NCBI RefSeq assembly: GCF_000427825.1
Contig: NZ_ATYT01000003.1
Coordinates: 512,157-576,156 of the forward strand
Direction of reading: 5' to 3'
DNA length: 64,000 nucleotides
Origin: Thermocrispum municipale DSM 44069
Lineage (GTDB): Bacteria; Actinomycetota; Actinomycetes; Mycobacteriales; Pseudonocardiaceae
Shown: in pieces, positions 49,945 to 59,046 of the stretch
How the letters are laid out: each line of letters starts with the position of its first letter
Numbering within the stretch: the stretch's first letter is position 1
The notes under the pieces: model-generated
Seen by the model: the letters and a program-made list of their open reading frames with translations, nothing else
Databases searched by the model: none
Told to the model about the DNA's origin: nothing
Position numbers and translations under genes: made by a program

Positions 49945-51426
49945 CTAGTAGGCGAACGACAGCACGTTCTCGTCGTCGGCTTGGTCTTCTCGGCGCGGCG
50001 GCATGACACCCTCGACGCCACCGCGGACGTACTTGCGCAGCAGGTAGACCTCCACCACGGCGAGCACGCCGTAGACCGCGGTGAGCGCGATGAGGGAGGT
50101 CCAGACTTCGCCCGCGCCCAGTCGCGAGACGGCCTGTGCGGTGTACATCCACATGCCGTCGATGCCGGTCGGGTTGGGCACCACCACGAACGGCTGGCGG
50201 CCCATCTCGGTGAAGATCCACCCGAAGCTGTTGGCCGCGAACGGGAGGGCGATGCTCAGCAGCGCCAGGCGGACCAGCCACGGCGACCGCGGCAGCCGTT
50301 GGCCCCGGGTGAGCCACAGCGCCAGCAGACCGATCCCGGCCGAGAGGGCACCGAACCCGATCATCAACCGGAAGCTCCAGTACGTGACCGGCAGGTTCGG
50401 CACGTAGTCGATCGGCTTGCCGGCGAGCTCACCGAGCGCGGGATCGTTCGGGTAGAACTCGCCGTAGCGCTCCTGGTACTCCGCCACCAGATCATCGACG
50501 CCCTTGACCTCGCTGGTCAGGTCGCCGTTGGCGAGGAACGACAGCAGAGCGGGCACCGTCAGGCTCTTCACCGACTCGCAGTCCTGACCGGTGAGCTCAC
50601 CGACGGCGAACACCGAGAAGCCTGCCGGTTCCTCGGTCGCGCACAGTGCCTCCGCGGCGGCCATCTTCATCGGCTGTTGCTGGAACATCAGCCTGCCCTG
50701 CCAGTCGCCGCTGACCAACAGCACCACGAACGACACTGCGCCGACCCACGCGCCGAGCTTGATCGAAGCGCGCCACACCGGCCGGTGCTCGTCGTCGGTG
50801 TTGCGCCGCCGCCACAGCCACCACACGCCGATCCCGACGAGGAATGCGCCCGCGACGGCGAATGCGCCTGCGATCGTGTGCGGGTAGGCGGCCAGCAGCG
50901 TCGAGTTGGTCAGCACGTCGCCGATCGAGGTCATCTGCGGCTTGCCGTCGACGAACCGCACGCCGACCGGGTGCTGCATCCACGAATTGGCGGCCAGGAT
51001 GAAGTACGCCGACACCATCGTGGCCAGGGAGAACGCCCACGCACACGCCAGGTGCACCTTCTTCGGCAACCGGTCCCAGCCGAAGATCCACAGGCCGAGG
51101 AAGGTCGACTCGACGAAGAACGCCAGCAGACCCTCCATGGCCAGCGGCGCACCGAACACGTCGCCGACGAACCGGGAGTATTCGTTCCAGTTCATCCCGA
51201 ACTGGAACTCCTGCACGATGCCGGTGACCACGCCCATGGCGAAGTTGATCAGCAGCAACTTCCCCCAGAACTTGGTCATCTTGAGGTACTTCTCGTTGCC
51301 CGTGCGTACCCATGCGGTCTGCATGCCTGCGACGAGCAGCGACAAACCGATCGTCAACGGCACCATCAGGAAGTGGTAGACCGTGGTGATGCCGAACTGC
51401 CACCGCGCGAGATTCAGAACATCCAC
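49945..51426 (-). CDS. cydA: Cytochrome bd oxidase subunit I
   Basis: CydA carries hemes b558, b595 and d and reduces oxygen with menaquinol at low oxygen. The 493-residue protein has about nine membrane segments. It shows ARWQFGITTVYHFLMVPLTI with the heme-ligand His18, FGMNWNEYSRFVGDVFGAPL, AMEGLLAFFVESTFLGLWIF with conserved Glu, SWMQHPVGVRF, and GWIFTEMGRQPF in the C-terminal half. The quinol-binding Q-loop is of moderate length. GTG at 51426 has GGGGAG five bases upstream and matches E. coli CydA's N-terminus; the open frame upstream to 51609 adds unrelated residues. It leads the cydA-cydB-cydDC operon. Confidence 0.95.
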   Translation of the reverse strand: MDVLNLARWQFGITTVYHFLMVPLTIGLSLLVAGMQTAWVRTGNEKYLKMTKFWGKLLLINFAMGVVTGIVQEFQFGMNWNEYSRFVGDVFGAPLAMEGLLAFFVESTFLGLWIFGWDRLPKKVHLACAWAFSLATMVSAYFILAANSWMQHPVGVRFVDGKPQMTSIGDVLTNSTLLAAYPHTIAGAFAVAGAFLVGIGVWWLWRRRNTDDEHRPVWRASIKLGAWVGAVSFVVLLVSGDWQGRLMFQQQPMKMAAAEALCATEEPAGFSVFAVGELTGQDCESVKSLTVPALLSFLANGDLTSEVKGVDDLVAEYQERYGEFYPNDPALGELAGKPIDYVPNLPVTYWSFRLMIGFGALSAGIGLLALWLTRGQRLPRSPWLVRLALLSIALPFAANSFGWIFTEMGRQPFVVVPNPTGIDGMWMYTAQAVSRLGAGEVWTSLIALTAVYGVLAVVEVYLLRKYVRGGVEGVMPPRREDQADDENVLSFAY

Positions 51427-51566
51427 GTGAGCTCCCCTCAGTGAGTCCTTCCCGGTGCGTCGAGCGCGCGGGAGGTGAACGAGACCGCCACGTCGGGTCC
51501 GTCGGCGGGCGGCACGCTTGTGGTGGTCACACGGCGAAACTAAGTTCGGAGTGATCGACTCGGGCA

Positions 51567-51600
51567 GGTACACAAGTCCCGGCCGGATAGGGACACCTGG
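51567..51600. promoter_or_regulatory. Possible DevR-type box between cydA and the sensor kinase
   Basis: GGTACACAAGTCCCGG (51567-51582) resembles the right half and part of the left half of the mycobacterial DevR consensus (GGGACTWWAGTCCC); a GGGAC follows at about 51590. The match is partial. The rest of the 297-base divergent gap (51427-51723) shows nothing else I can name. Confidence 0.3.
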
Positions 51601-51687
51601 CGCGTTCATGCCCTTTGAGCAGCGAAAAGGTTGTCTGCGTCACGCTTGGCACCGCTCCGGCGTTGCCGCCGGACATGCTGGGTGTAA

Positions 51688-53448
<1,761 letters not shown>

Positions 53449-53452
53449 CGGC

Positions 53453-54094
53453 TCAGGTTCCCGCCTCCCGGCGTGGTCCGTCCAGCTCGGCCGCCATCGC
53501 CGCGATCTGTGCGCGCCGCTGCAGATCGAGTTTGCGCAGGATCTGCGAGACGTAGTTCTTCACCGTCTTGTCCGACAGATACATGCGCTGGCCGATCTGC
53601 TTGTTCGTCAGCCCTTCGCTGATCAGCTCGAACACCTCGCGTTCCTTGGCGGACAGCTCCGCGAGCGGATCGGATCGCCTGCCCCGCATCCGTTGTCGCA
53701 ACGCGTCGACATCGCGCGGCTGGAGCAGGGACTTGCCCTCGCCGATCGCGCGCACCGACCCGATGAGATCCACGCCGAGCACTTGCTTGAGCACGAACCC
53801 GGATGCGCCGGCGAGCACCGCGTCCAGCAGAGCGTCGTCGTCGGTGTAGGAGGTCAGCATCAGGCACTTCAGCGTCGGCATCCGATTGCGCAGCTCGCGG
53901 CACAGCTCGACGCCGTTGCCGTCCGGCAGACGTACGTCCAGGATCGCCACGTCCACATCCTCGGGAATGGTGGCCAGTGCGTCGGCGACGGACCCCGCCT
54001 CGCCGACGATGTCGAGATCGGGGTGGTCGGCGAACAACTCCCTGATTCCTCGCCGCACGATCTCGTGATCGTCGACAAGAAACACGCGCGTCAT
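53453..54094 (-). CDS. DevR/NarL-family response regulator 1
   Basis: A 213-residue response regulator. The receiver domain opens TRVFLVDDHEIVRRGIRELF with acidic Asp8/Asp9 and phospho-acceptor Asp53 in ILDVRLPDG; MLTSYTDDDALLDAV and FVLKQVLG carry the conserved Thr and Lys. The C-terminal LuxR-type helix-turn-helix is LSAKEREVFELISEGLTNKQ, IGQRMYLSDKTVKNYVSQIL. DevR proteins bind hypoxia boxes as dimers. It converges with the sensor kinase gene (four bases between stops) and diverges from regulator 2, so it is not in one operon with the kinase. ATG at 54094 lies after GAGGGTGGC. Confidence 0.9.
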   Translation of the reverse strand: MTRVFLVDDHEIVRRGIRELFADHPDLDIVGEAGSVADALATIPEDVDVAILDVRLPDGNGVELCRELRNRMPTLKCLMLTSYTDDDALLDAVLAGASGFVLKQVLGVDLIGSVRAIGEGKSLLQPRDVDALRQRMRGRRSDPLAELSAKEREVFELISEGLTNKQIGQRMYLSDKTVKNYVSQILRKLDLQRRAQIAAMAAELDGPRREAGT

Positions 54095-54156
54095 GCCACC
54101 CTCCCGTGCGGAGTTCACAGCCACACCCGCGACGGTATGCCGCGTGCCGGGACGAG

Positions 54157-54198
54157 GCCAGCCCGAAGGGCCCCGTCCGGCAGGGCCTTTCGGACGTT
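54157..54198. promoter_or_regulatory. Repeated GGGCC/GGAC sites between two response-regulator genes
   Basis: In the 219-base gap between the divergent regulators, AGGGCCCCGTCCGGC and AGGGCCTTTCGGACG occur head to tail about 15 bases apart. Both combine AGGGCC with a nearby GTCC/GGAC, loosely like DevR-type half sites. They may be operators for one of the two regulators. Confidence 0.3.
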
Positions 54199-54313
54199 GT
54201 GCGTGATCGGCGGGGTCCGGCGGCATAGCTGTGTGGGGCGCAACTCGGCGCCGTGGGCCTGTCGTCGGCGCCGGTAGGCTGGCTGGGGAAGGGGCGGGCG
54301 CAGGAGGCCACCG

Positions 54314-54958
54314 ATGATCGAAGTGTTCTTGGTCGACGATCATGAAATCGCCCGGCTCGGCATCGCGAGCCTGCTCGAGGAACAGCCGGACATGACGGTG
54401 ACCGGTCAGGCCGCGACGGCCCGGCAAGCCCTTGCGCGGATTCCCGCGCTCCGGCCGGATGTCGCGGTGTTGGACGTCCGTTTGCCGGACGGCGACGGTG
54501 TCGAGGTGTGCCGGGATCTGCGGGCCAAACTGCCCGACCTGAAGTGCCTGATGCTCACCTCGTCCACCGACGAGCAAGCGATGCTGGAAGCGGTGCTGGC
54601 CGGTGCGGTCGGCTACGTGATCAAGGACATCCGGTCGGCCCGGCTGGTGGAAGCGATCCGGCTCGTCGCGGCCGGTCAGTCGCTGCTCGACGCGCGCGCC
54701 ACCGCGGTCGTGCTGCGTCAGCTGCGCGGCGACGAGCCAGGCCCGCTGAGTGAGTTGTCCGACCGGGAACGAGAGCTGCTGGAGTTGATCGGCGAAGGCC
54801 TGACCAATCGGCAGATCGCCGAGCGCATGTACCTGGCCGAGAAGACGGTGAAGAACTACGTCTCCCGGATGCTGAGCAAACTGGGCATGCGCGGGCGGGC
54901 GCAGCTGGCGGCACTGGCGGTGCGGCAGCGCCCCGGCGCGCACCGACCGCCCGGATGA
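54314..54958 (+). CDS. DevR/NarL-family response regulator 2
   Basis: A 214-residue response regulator, closely related in design to regulator 1: IEVFLVDDHEIARLGIASLL, phospho-acceptor Asp54 in VAVLDVRLPDGDGVEVCRDL, LMLTSSTDEQAMLEAV, VIKDIRS with the conserved Lys, and the LuxR-type helix-turn-helix LSDRERELLELIGEGLTNRQ, IAERMYLAEKTVKNYVSRML. The two paralogues lie head to head, so they may control each other. SD GCAGGAGG precedes the ATG. Which one the DevS-like kinase uses is not visible. Confidence 0.9.
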   Translation: MIEVFLVDDHEIARLGIASLLEEQPDMTVTGQAATARQALARIPALRPDVAVLDVRLPDGDGVEVCRDLRAKLPDLKCLMLTSSTDEQAMLEAVLAGAVGYVIKDIRSARLVEAIRLVAAGQSLLDARATAVVLRQLRGDEPGPLSELSDRERELLELIGEGLTNRQIAERMYLAEKTVKNYVSRMLSKLGMRGRAQLAALAVRQRPGAHRPPG

Positions 54959-54995
54959 TCGTCACGACAGAAGGCCCCATGATCTTGTGACGATC
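54957..54995. terminator. Inverted repeat after response regulator 2
   Basis: GATCGTCAC (54957-54965) and GTGACGATC (54987-54995) form a perfect 9-bp stem with a 21-base loop. It overlaps the stop codon of the regulator gene, and no T-run follows. It may be a terminator or a protein-binding site. Confidence 0.4.
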
Positions 54996-55072
54996 GGACG
55001 CGTCGGCCGCGGCGCCATGGACCGCAGACTTGCGGTGAGGAAACCACCAAACGCACGTCAGGACGGTGAACG

Positions 55073-55492
55073 ATGACGCAGCTTGCGATCGCGGTGACCT
55101 TCGTATGGCTGGGCATGGTGCTGGCGATCTCGTTCCTGGAGGCGCCGCTGAAGTTCCGCGCCCCCGGGATCACCGTGCCGTTGGGCCTGGGTATCGGCCG
55201 GATCGTCTTCCGCGCGCTGAACACCGTCGAGGCTGTGCTGGCCGCGGTGCTCGTCGTCGTGGCGCTCCTGGGTGAGACCACCGGGGTGGAGATGGCGCTC
55301 GGTGCCGTGCTGATCGCGGTCCTGCTCGTCCAGCTCCTCGGAATCCGTCCCCGGTTGACCCGCCGGTCGGACGCGGTGCTCTCGGGCAAGGCCGACGGCA
55401 CCCAGCGGTCACGCACCCACTACGTCTACGTCGCCTTCGAGGTGCTGAAGGTCGGCGTGCTCATCGCCCTCGGGGCCGCCCTTCTGGCGTGA
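55073..55492 (+). CDS. Four-span integral membrane protein of unknown function
   Basis: A 139-residue protein with about four membrane segments (residues 3-22, 42-65, 71-90 and 116-138) separated by short loops. The sequence AISFLEAPLKFRAPGITVPL and GLGIGRIVFRALNTVEAVLA is recognisable as a widespread small membrane-protein family whose role I cannot name. A basic loop RPRLTRRSDAVLSGKADGTQ precedes the last span. ATG at 55073 follows a weak GGACGG site. No clear operon partner; the next 290 bases contain no supported gene. Confidence 0.7.
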   Translation: MTQLAIAVTFVWLGMVLAISFLEAPLKFRAPGITVPLGLGIGRIVFRALNTVEAVLAAVLVVVALLGETTGVEMALGAVLIAVLLVQLLGIRPRLTRRSDAVLSGKADGTQRSRTHYVYVAFEVLKVGVLIALGAALLA

Positions 55493-55496
55493 GCAC

Positions 55497-55598
55497 CTAC
55501 GGCTGAGCGAGCTTCGCCCGGGCGTCGGCCACCATGCTGTCGCGACCGACGACCATCGAGGGAGCCACGAACACCTTCGGGACGACGTTCGGCGAGCT
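55497..55598 (-). pseudogene. Possible remnant of a minus-strand coding end
   Basis: A 33-residue open stretch on the minus strand (NVVPKVFVAPSMVVGRDSMV and on to KLAQP, then a stop) has protein-like composition but begins right after an in-frame TGA and has no start. It could be the tail of a decayed gene or chance. The surrounding 290-base gap (55493-55782) otherwise holds nothing I can support. Confidence 0.25.
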
Positions 55599-55782
55599 TC
55601 AGGACTGTCTGGCGGTGCCGCTCGCAGCCGCTTGATCGACACCCAGAGTGGTGCATCCGCTTCGCCCGGATGCACCCGGTTGGTGATCGGTAGGACCATC
55701 CTTGCCCGTGTTCCGCTTCGCGCTAGGCCATATGGAGTAATGTCCGGGCCCGGCGAGGCAGAGACACGGGAGTTCGGACTCG

Positions 55783-56664
55783 ATGGTTTCCGGAGCGAGA
55801 CAGCGCAAGCGGCCTGGGCGCGGCGAAGGGGTGATTGCGGATCTGCGCGACATCGCGTTACGCAGTGCCCCCGCGCTGTTGCTCGTCATTCTCGGCGAGT
55901 TCGTGCTGCCCCGACGGCAGTCGGTCTGGTCGATCACCTTGATCCGCGCGCTGGGGGAGTGCGGGGTCGAAGCGGTCGCGGCGCGCAAGGCCATCCAGCG
56001 CACGGCCGAGCGGGGGACGATCTCCGACACTCGCCACGGCCGGAAGGTGCGGTGGTCGCTGACCGAGTCCGGCGAGCGGATACTGACGCTCGGCGCCGAC
56101 CGGGTACTGACCTTCACCGGAGAGAGCCGCGAGTGGGACGGCAACTGGCTGATTCTGAACACCACGGTGCCCGAGTCGCAGCGCAACCTGCGCTATCACC
56201 TGCGGACGCGGCTCACATGGGCCGGGCTCGGTTCGCCCGCGCCGGGCAGCTGGATCACGCCGCACGTCGACCGGGCCGCCGAGGTCGCCGAGATCATCAC
56301 CGACCTGGGGCTGACGGAGACGTCGATGTCCTACATCGGGCGGTTCGGCCCGGTCGGTGACGAGCGGCGTACCGCGCAGCGGGCTTGGGATCTGGACGAC
56401 CTCGAGCACCACTACGTCGAGTTCATGGAGCAGTTCCGCAGCGCGCGGGCCGCCGACGAAGCGGAGGCGTTCCGGTATCAAGTCGAGCTGGTTCAGGCCT
56501 ACCGGCGGTTTCCGTACCTGGATCCGGCGCTGCCTGCCGAATTGACCTCGGGCGCGTGGATCGGGGTGGAGGCGGCGGACCTGTTCCGCCGTAAGCGGGC
56601 CGAGTGGTCGAAGCCGGCGGACGGGTACTGGGAGCGATTGTGCGCCGAGACGGATCAGCCGTAG
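55783..56664 (+). CDS. PaaX-family transcriptional regulator
   Basis: A 293-residue winged-helix regulator. PaaX proteins repress phenylacetate and other aromatic-acid genes and respond to acyl-CoA effectors. Visible marks: SVWSITLIRALGECGVEAVA and RKAIQRTAERGTISDTRHGR in the N-terminal winged helix, GNWLILNTTVPESQRNLRYH and LRTRLTWAGLGSPAPGSWIT in the central domain, and LVQAYRRFPYLDPALPAEL with the C-terminal PaaX_C region. SD GGGAG precedes the ATG. No paa genes are nearby; the CoA-linked operon at 60177-64000 is the only possible local target, which is speculative. Confidence 0.9.
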   Translation: MVSGARQRKRPGRGEGVIADLRDIALRSAPALLLVILGEFVLPRRQSVWSITLIRALGECGVEAVAARKAIQRTAERGTISDTRHGRKVRWSLTESGERILTLGADRVLTFTGESREWDGNWLILNTTVPESQRNLRYHLRTRLTWAGLGSPAPGSWITPHVDRAAEVAEIITDLGLTETSMSYIGRFGPVGDERRTAQRAWDLDDLEHHYVEFMEQFRSARAADEAEAFRYQVELVQAYRRFPYLDPALPAELTSGAWIGVEAADLFRRKRAEWSKPADGYWERLCAETDQP

Positions 56665-56696
56665 TCCGGTCGTGGTCGAGCGCCCGAGCGCTTGGT

Positions 56697-56702
56697 TAGC
56701 CT
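56697..56702 (+). promoter_or_regulatory. Candidate -10 element, leaderless start
   Basis: TAGCCT is followed after 6 bases by the ATG at 56709. Confidence 0.45.
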
Positions 56703-56708
56703 GCGAGC

Positions 56709-57476
56709 ATGACTTTCGCTTCGCCGCAACGCACTGAGCGACCGACCGTTCTGGTCGTGCAACCCGATGAGCTGGTGGTCGTCGACCGCTTCGGCACGTG
56801 GTTGGCCGAGGCGGGCGTCGACCTGCGGTTGGTGCGTCCCTGGGCCGGTGAAGACGTTCCCGAGCAGGTGACCGACGCCGGCTTGCTGGTGCTGGGTGGC
56901 CGGATGAGCGCCAACGATGACGACGAGCATCCGTGGCTGGGCGACATCCGTCGGTTGCTGCGTCATGCGGTGGCGTCCGCGCGCCCCACTCTGGGCATCT
57001 GCCTCGGTGGCCAGCTGCTCGCCAAAGCCATGGGCGGCACGGTGGAACTCGGCGACCGCGGCGTGGAAGCCGGGGCGGTCCGCGTCCACTGGCGGCCGGA
57101 AGCCGAGGACGATCCGCTGTTCACCGGTTTGCCCTCGCCACTGCTGGCGGTCTCCGGGCACCGCGACATGATCTCCAGCCTGCCGTCCGACGCGACCTGG
57201 CTCGGCTACAGCGATCTGTATCCCCACCAGGCGTTCCGGGCGGGCCCACGCGCGTGGGGTGTGCAGTTCCACCCGGAGGCGTCGGTCGCCGCGTTCCGGA
57301 CGTGGCGGAAAGCCAGGGCGGACTCCGACCCCGAAACCGTGGAACGGATGCGGGTAGGGGAGCGGGAGCTCGAGCGTCTCGATCACCTGGTAGCGGCACA
57401 CTGTCGCCGGCTCGCGACGCGGTTCTGCGACCACGTACAGGCACAGTGGCGCCAGGACGCTCCGGCACGAGTCTGA
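56709..57476 (+). CDS. Class I glutamine amidotransferase-like protein
   Basis: A 255-residue protein with the class I GATase fold: nucleophile Cys98 in PTLGICLGGQLLAKAMGG, and the His188/Glu190 pair in WGVQFHPEAS. These residues make the hydrolysing triad intact, as in GMP synthase's amidotransferase domain. There is no synthetase domain attached, so the acceptor enzyme is unknown; stand-alone relatives include gamma-glutamyl hydrolase-type proteins. The gene ends three bases before the convergent methyltransferase gene. The start is taken from the leaderless TAGCCT arrangement. Confidence 0.85.
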   Translation: MTFASPQRTERPTVLVVQPDELVVVDRFGTWLAEAGVDLRLVRPWAGEDVPEQVTDAGLLVLGGRMSANDDDEHPWLGDIRRLLRHAVASARPTLGICLGGQLLAKAMGGTVELGDRGVEAGAVRVHWRPEAEDDPLFTGLPSPLLAVSGHRDMISSLPSDATWLGYSDLYPHQAFRAGPRAWGVQFHPEASVAAFRTWRKARADSDPETVERMRVGERELERLDHLVAAHCRRLATRFCDHVQAQWRQDAPARV

Positions 57477-57479
57477 GCG

Positions 57480-58304
57480 TCAGGGGCGCCGAGCCGCCCA
57501 CACCAGACGCCGCGTGCGAACGGCGAGGTCGGGTCGGTCGAGGATGCACCGCGGGCTGTCGGGGTCGAGCAGTTCGTCCAATGCCGCAAGATCGGCGGAG
57601 GAGGCGTCGTCGGCCACCGCCTCCCGCAGGCTGCGCAGCCCCATGAGTGCGTAGCGGCCGACCCCCGGATCGTCCGAGACATCGACATGGATGTCGACGG
57701 TTTGAAAGTCGGCGATCTCGAACCCGGCCGTGGTGAGCGTGCTTTCCCAGTCGGCGCCCCGGTGGGGCAACTCCTTGGCCTGTTTCCGGTCGTTCACGGC
57801 ATGGCACCGCTCCTCGACGCCGGGACAGAACTCCGGCGCGTCCGGCGGCAGGAAGCGAGCGAACCCGTTCAATTCGATGACCGCGAACAGCCCGCCGGGT
57901 GGCAACGCCCGGTACACGCGCTGCACCGCTCGGTGCGGATCGGCCAGATGGTGCAGGGACTCCGAAGCCCACACCAGGTCGGGCGTGCCCAGGTCCGGCC
58001 AGGTGTCGTCCAGATCCGCCTGCACGATCCGGATTCGGGCGAGAAGCCCACGGGCATCGGCTTCCTGCTTCAACCGCTGCAAGTGCTCGGGCGAGGAATC
58101 GACGGCCACGACCGCGGCGTCGGGGAACTGCGTGAGCAGCGTGAACGTCCCGGCGCCGGTACCGCACCCGAGGTCGACGATGGTGCGCGGTCGACCGGTG
58201 ACCGGTAGCCATGCGGCGAGGGATGCGGTGTGCCGCGCGAAAAGCTCCGCCTTGAGCGCGAGCATGTCGGCGTGGTTGCCGCCGTGGTGGTGGCCGTGGC
58301 TCAT
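57480..58304 (-). CDS. Class I SAM-dependent methyltransferase
   Basis: A 274-residue cytoplasmic methyltransferase. TIVDLGCGTGAGTFTLLTQF is motif I, VVAVDSSPEHLQRLKQEADA the acidic motif, DLVWASESLHHLADPHRAVQ the post-II region and RALPPGGLFAVIELNGFARF motif III. The N-terminus MSHGHHHGGNHADM is unusually His-rich and could bind metal. ATG at 58304 is preceded on the minus strand by TACCGT seven bases upstream (58312-58317), a leaderless arrangement. The substrate is not identifiable. Confidence 0.8.
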   Translation of the reverse strand: MSHGHHHGGNHADMLALKAELFARHTASLAAWLPVTGRPRTIVDLGCGTGAGTFTLLTQFPDAAVVAVDSSPEHLQRLKQEADARGLLARIRIVQADLDDTWPDLGTPDLVWASESLHHLADPHRAVQRVYRALPPGGLFAVIELNGFARFLPPDAPEFCPGVEERCHAVNDRKQAKELPHRGADWESTLTTAGFEIADFQTVDIHVDVSDDPGVGRYALMGLRSLREAVADDASSADLAALDELLDPDSPRCILDRPDLAVRTRRLVWAARRP

Positions 58305-58311
58305 GCTGTCG

Positions 58312-58317
58312 ACGGTA
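58312..58317 (-). promoter_or_regulatory. Candidate -10 element, leaderless start
   Basis: On the minus strand TACCGT is followed after 7 bases by the ATG at 58304. Confidence 0.45.
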
Positions 58318-58398
58318 GCGGCGGCGGGGTCAGCTGTGGGCCTTCTTGCCTGCTCGGCACCCGATCCGTTCCTCGTGCTGCCGATCGCGCAACCGGCA

Positions 58399-58977
58399 TC
58401 AGTTGTCGCGGGCTCCGTCGGTGTCGTCACGATGCCCGCGCCGGGCGTCGCGGTCGAAGATGCCGAGTACGTCGCACGGGCCACCGACCGCGCCGAATGC
58501 GTGCGGCAGCATCGTCGGGAACTCGGCCGCCTGGTTCTTCTCCAGCTGGAAACGCCGGTCGCCCAGCAGCAGCTCTGCCGTGCCTGCCAGCACGAGCAGC
58601 CATTCCCGGCCGGGGTGGGCACGCATGGTCGCCGGATCACGCACGGGTGCGGTCAAGCGCATACGAATCACGGTCATTCCCGGGTCGGCCTTGATCGGCC
58701 ACCGCCACGCGTCGTGCGTAGCGTCGCGCACGGGGCTGACGACGACGTCGTCGGTGTCGGACTCCACGAGCTGATCGAGTGTGGTGTCCAGCGCACGCGC
58801 CAGGGCGACGAGCTGGTCCAGCGCTAGCCGGCGTTGCCCGTTCTCGATCCGGCTCAGCGAGGATGCGCTGATCCGGGCGCGCGAGGCGAGGTCGTCCAAG
58901 GACCAGCCGTGGGCGATACGCAGGGCGCGCACGCGCTTGCGCACCAGGCTGTCCAATGCGCGATCTTCTTGCGTCAT
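58399..58977 (-). CDS. XRE-family regulator with C-terminal cupin domain
   Basis: A 192-residue regulator. The N-terminal helix-turn-helix is VRALRIAHGWSLDDLASRAR, then ISASSLSRIENGQRRLALDQ; the C-terminal about 95 residues form a cupin barrel (HPGREWLLVLAGTAELLLGD, with FQLEKNQAAEFPTMLPHAFG supplying His and Glu for a possible metal). XRE-cupin proteins usually sense small molecules. ATG at 58977 follows TAAGAT by seven bases, a leaderless arrangement. A nested palindrome covers its promoter and faces the divergent oxidoreductase gene, so autoregulation and control of that gene are likely. Confidence 0.87.
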   Translation of the reverse strand: MTQEDRALDSLVRKRVRALRIAHGWSLDDLASRARISASSLSRIENGQRRLALDQLVALARALDTTLDQLVESDTDDVVVSPVRDATHDAWRWPIKADPGMTVIRMRLTAPVRDPATMRAHPGREWLLVLAGTAELLLGDRRFQLEKNQAAEFPTMLPHAFGAVGGPCDVLGIFDRDARRGHRDDTDGARDN

Positions 58978-59005
58978 AAGCATGATCTTATGCGTTCGAC
59001 GCAAG
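58968..59005. promoter_or_regulatory. Nested palindromic operator between the XRE-cupin and oxidoreductase genes
   Basis: Outer repeat CTTGCGTC (58968-58975) and GACGCAAG (58998-59005), and inside it a perfect CATAAG-CATGAT-CTTATG palindrome (58975-58992). It overlaps the -10 TAAGAT (58985-58990, minus strand) and the start codon of the regulator, fitting autorepression. Confidence 0.7.
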
Positions 59006-59046
59006 GCGGGCCTAGCGTCGAGTACAGACGGAGAGAAGGGGACGCC

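Noticed and set aside
51427-51609. A 61-residue N-terminal extension of CydA.
   Set aside because: Its residues are unrelated to CydA, and the GTG at 51426 has a good ribosome-binding site and the conserved N-terminus.
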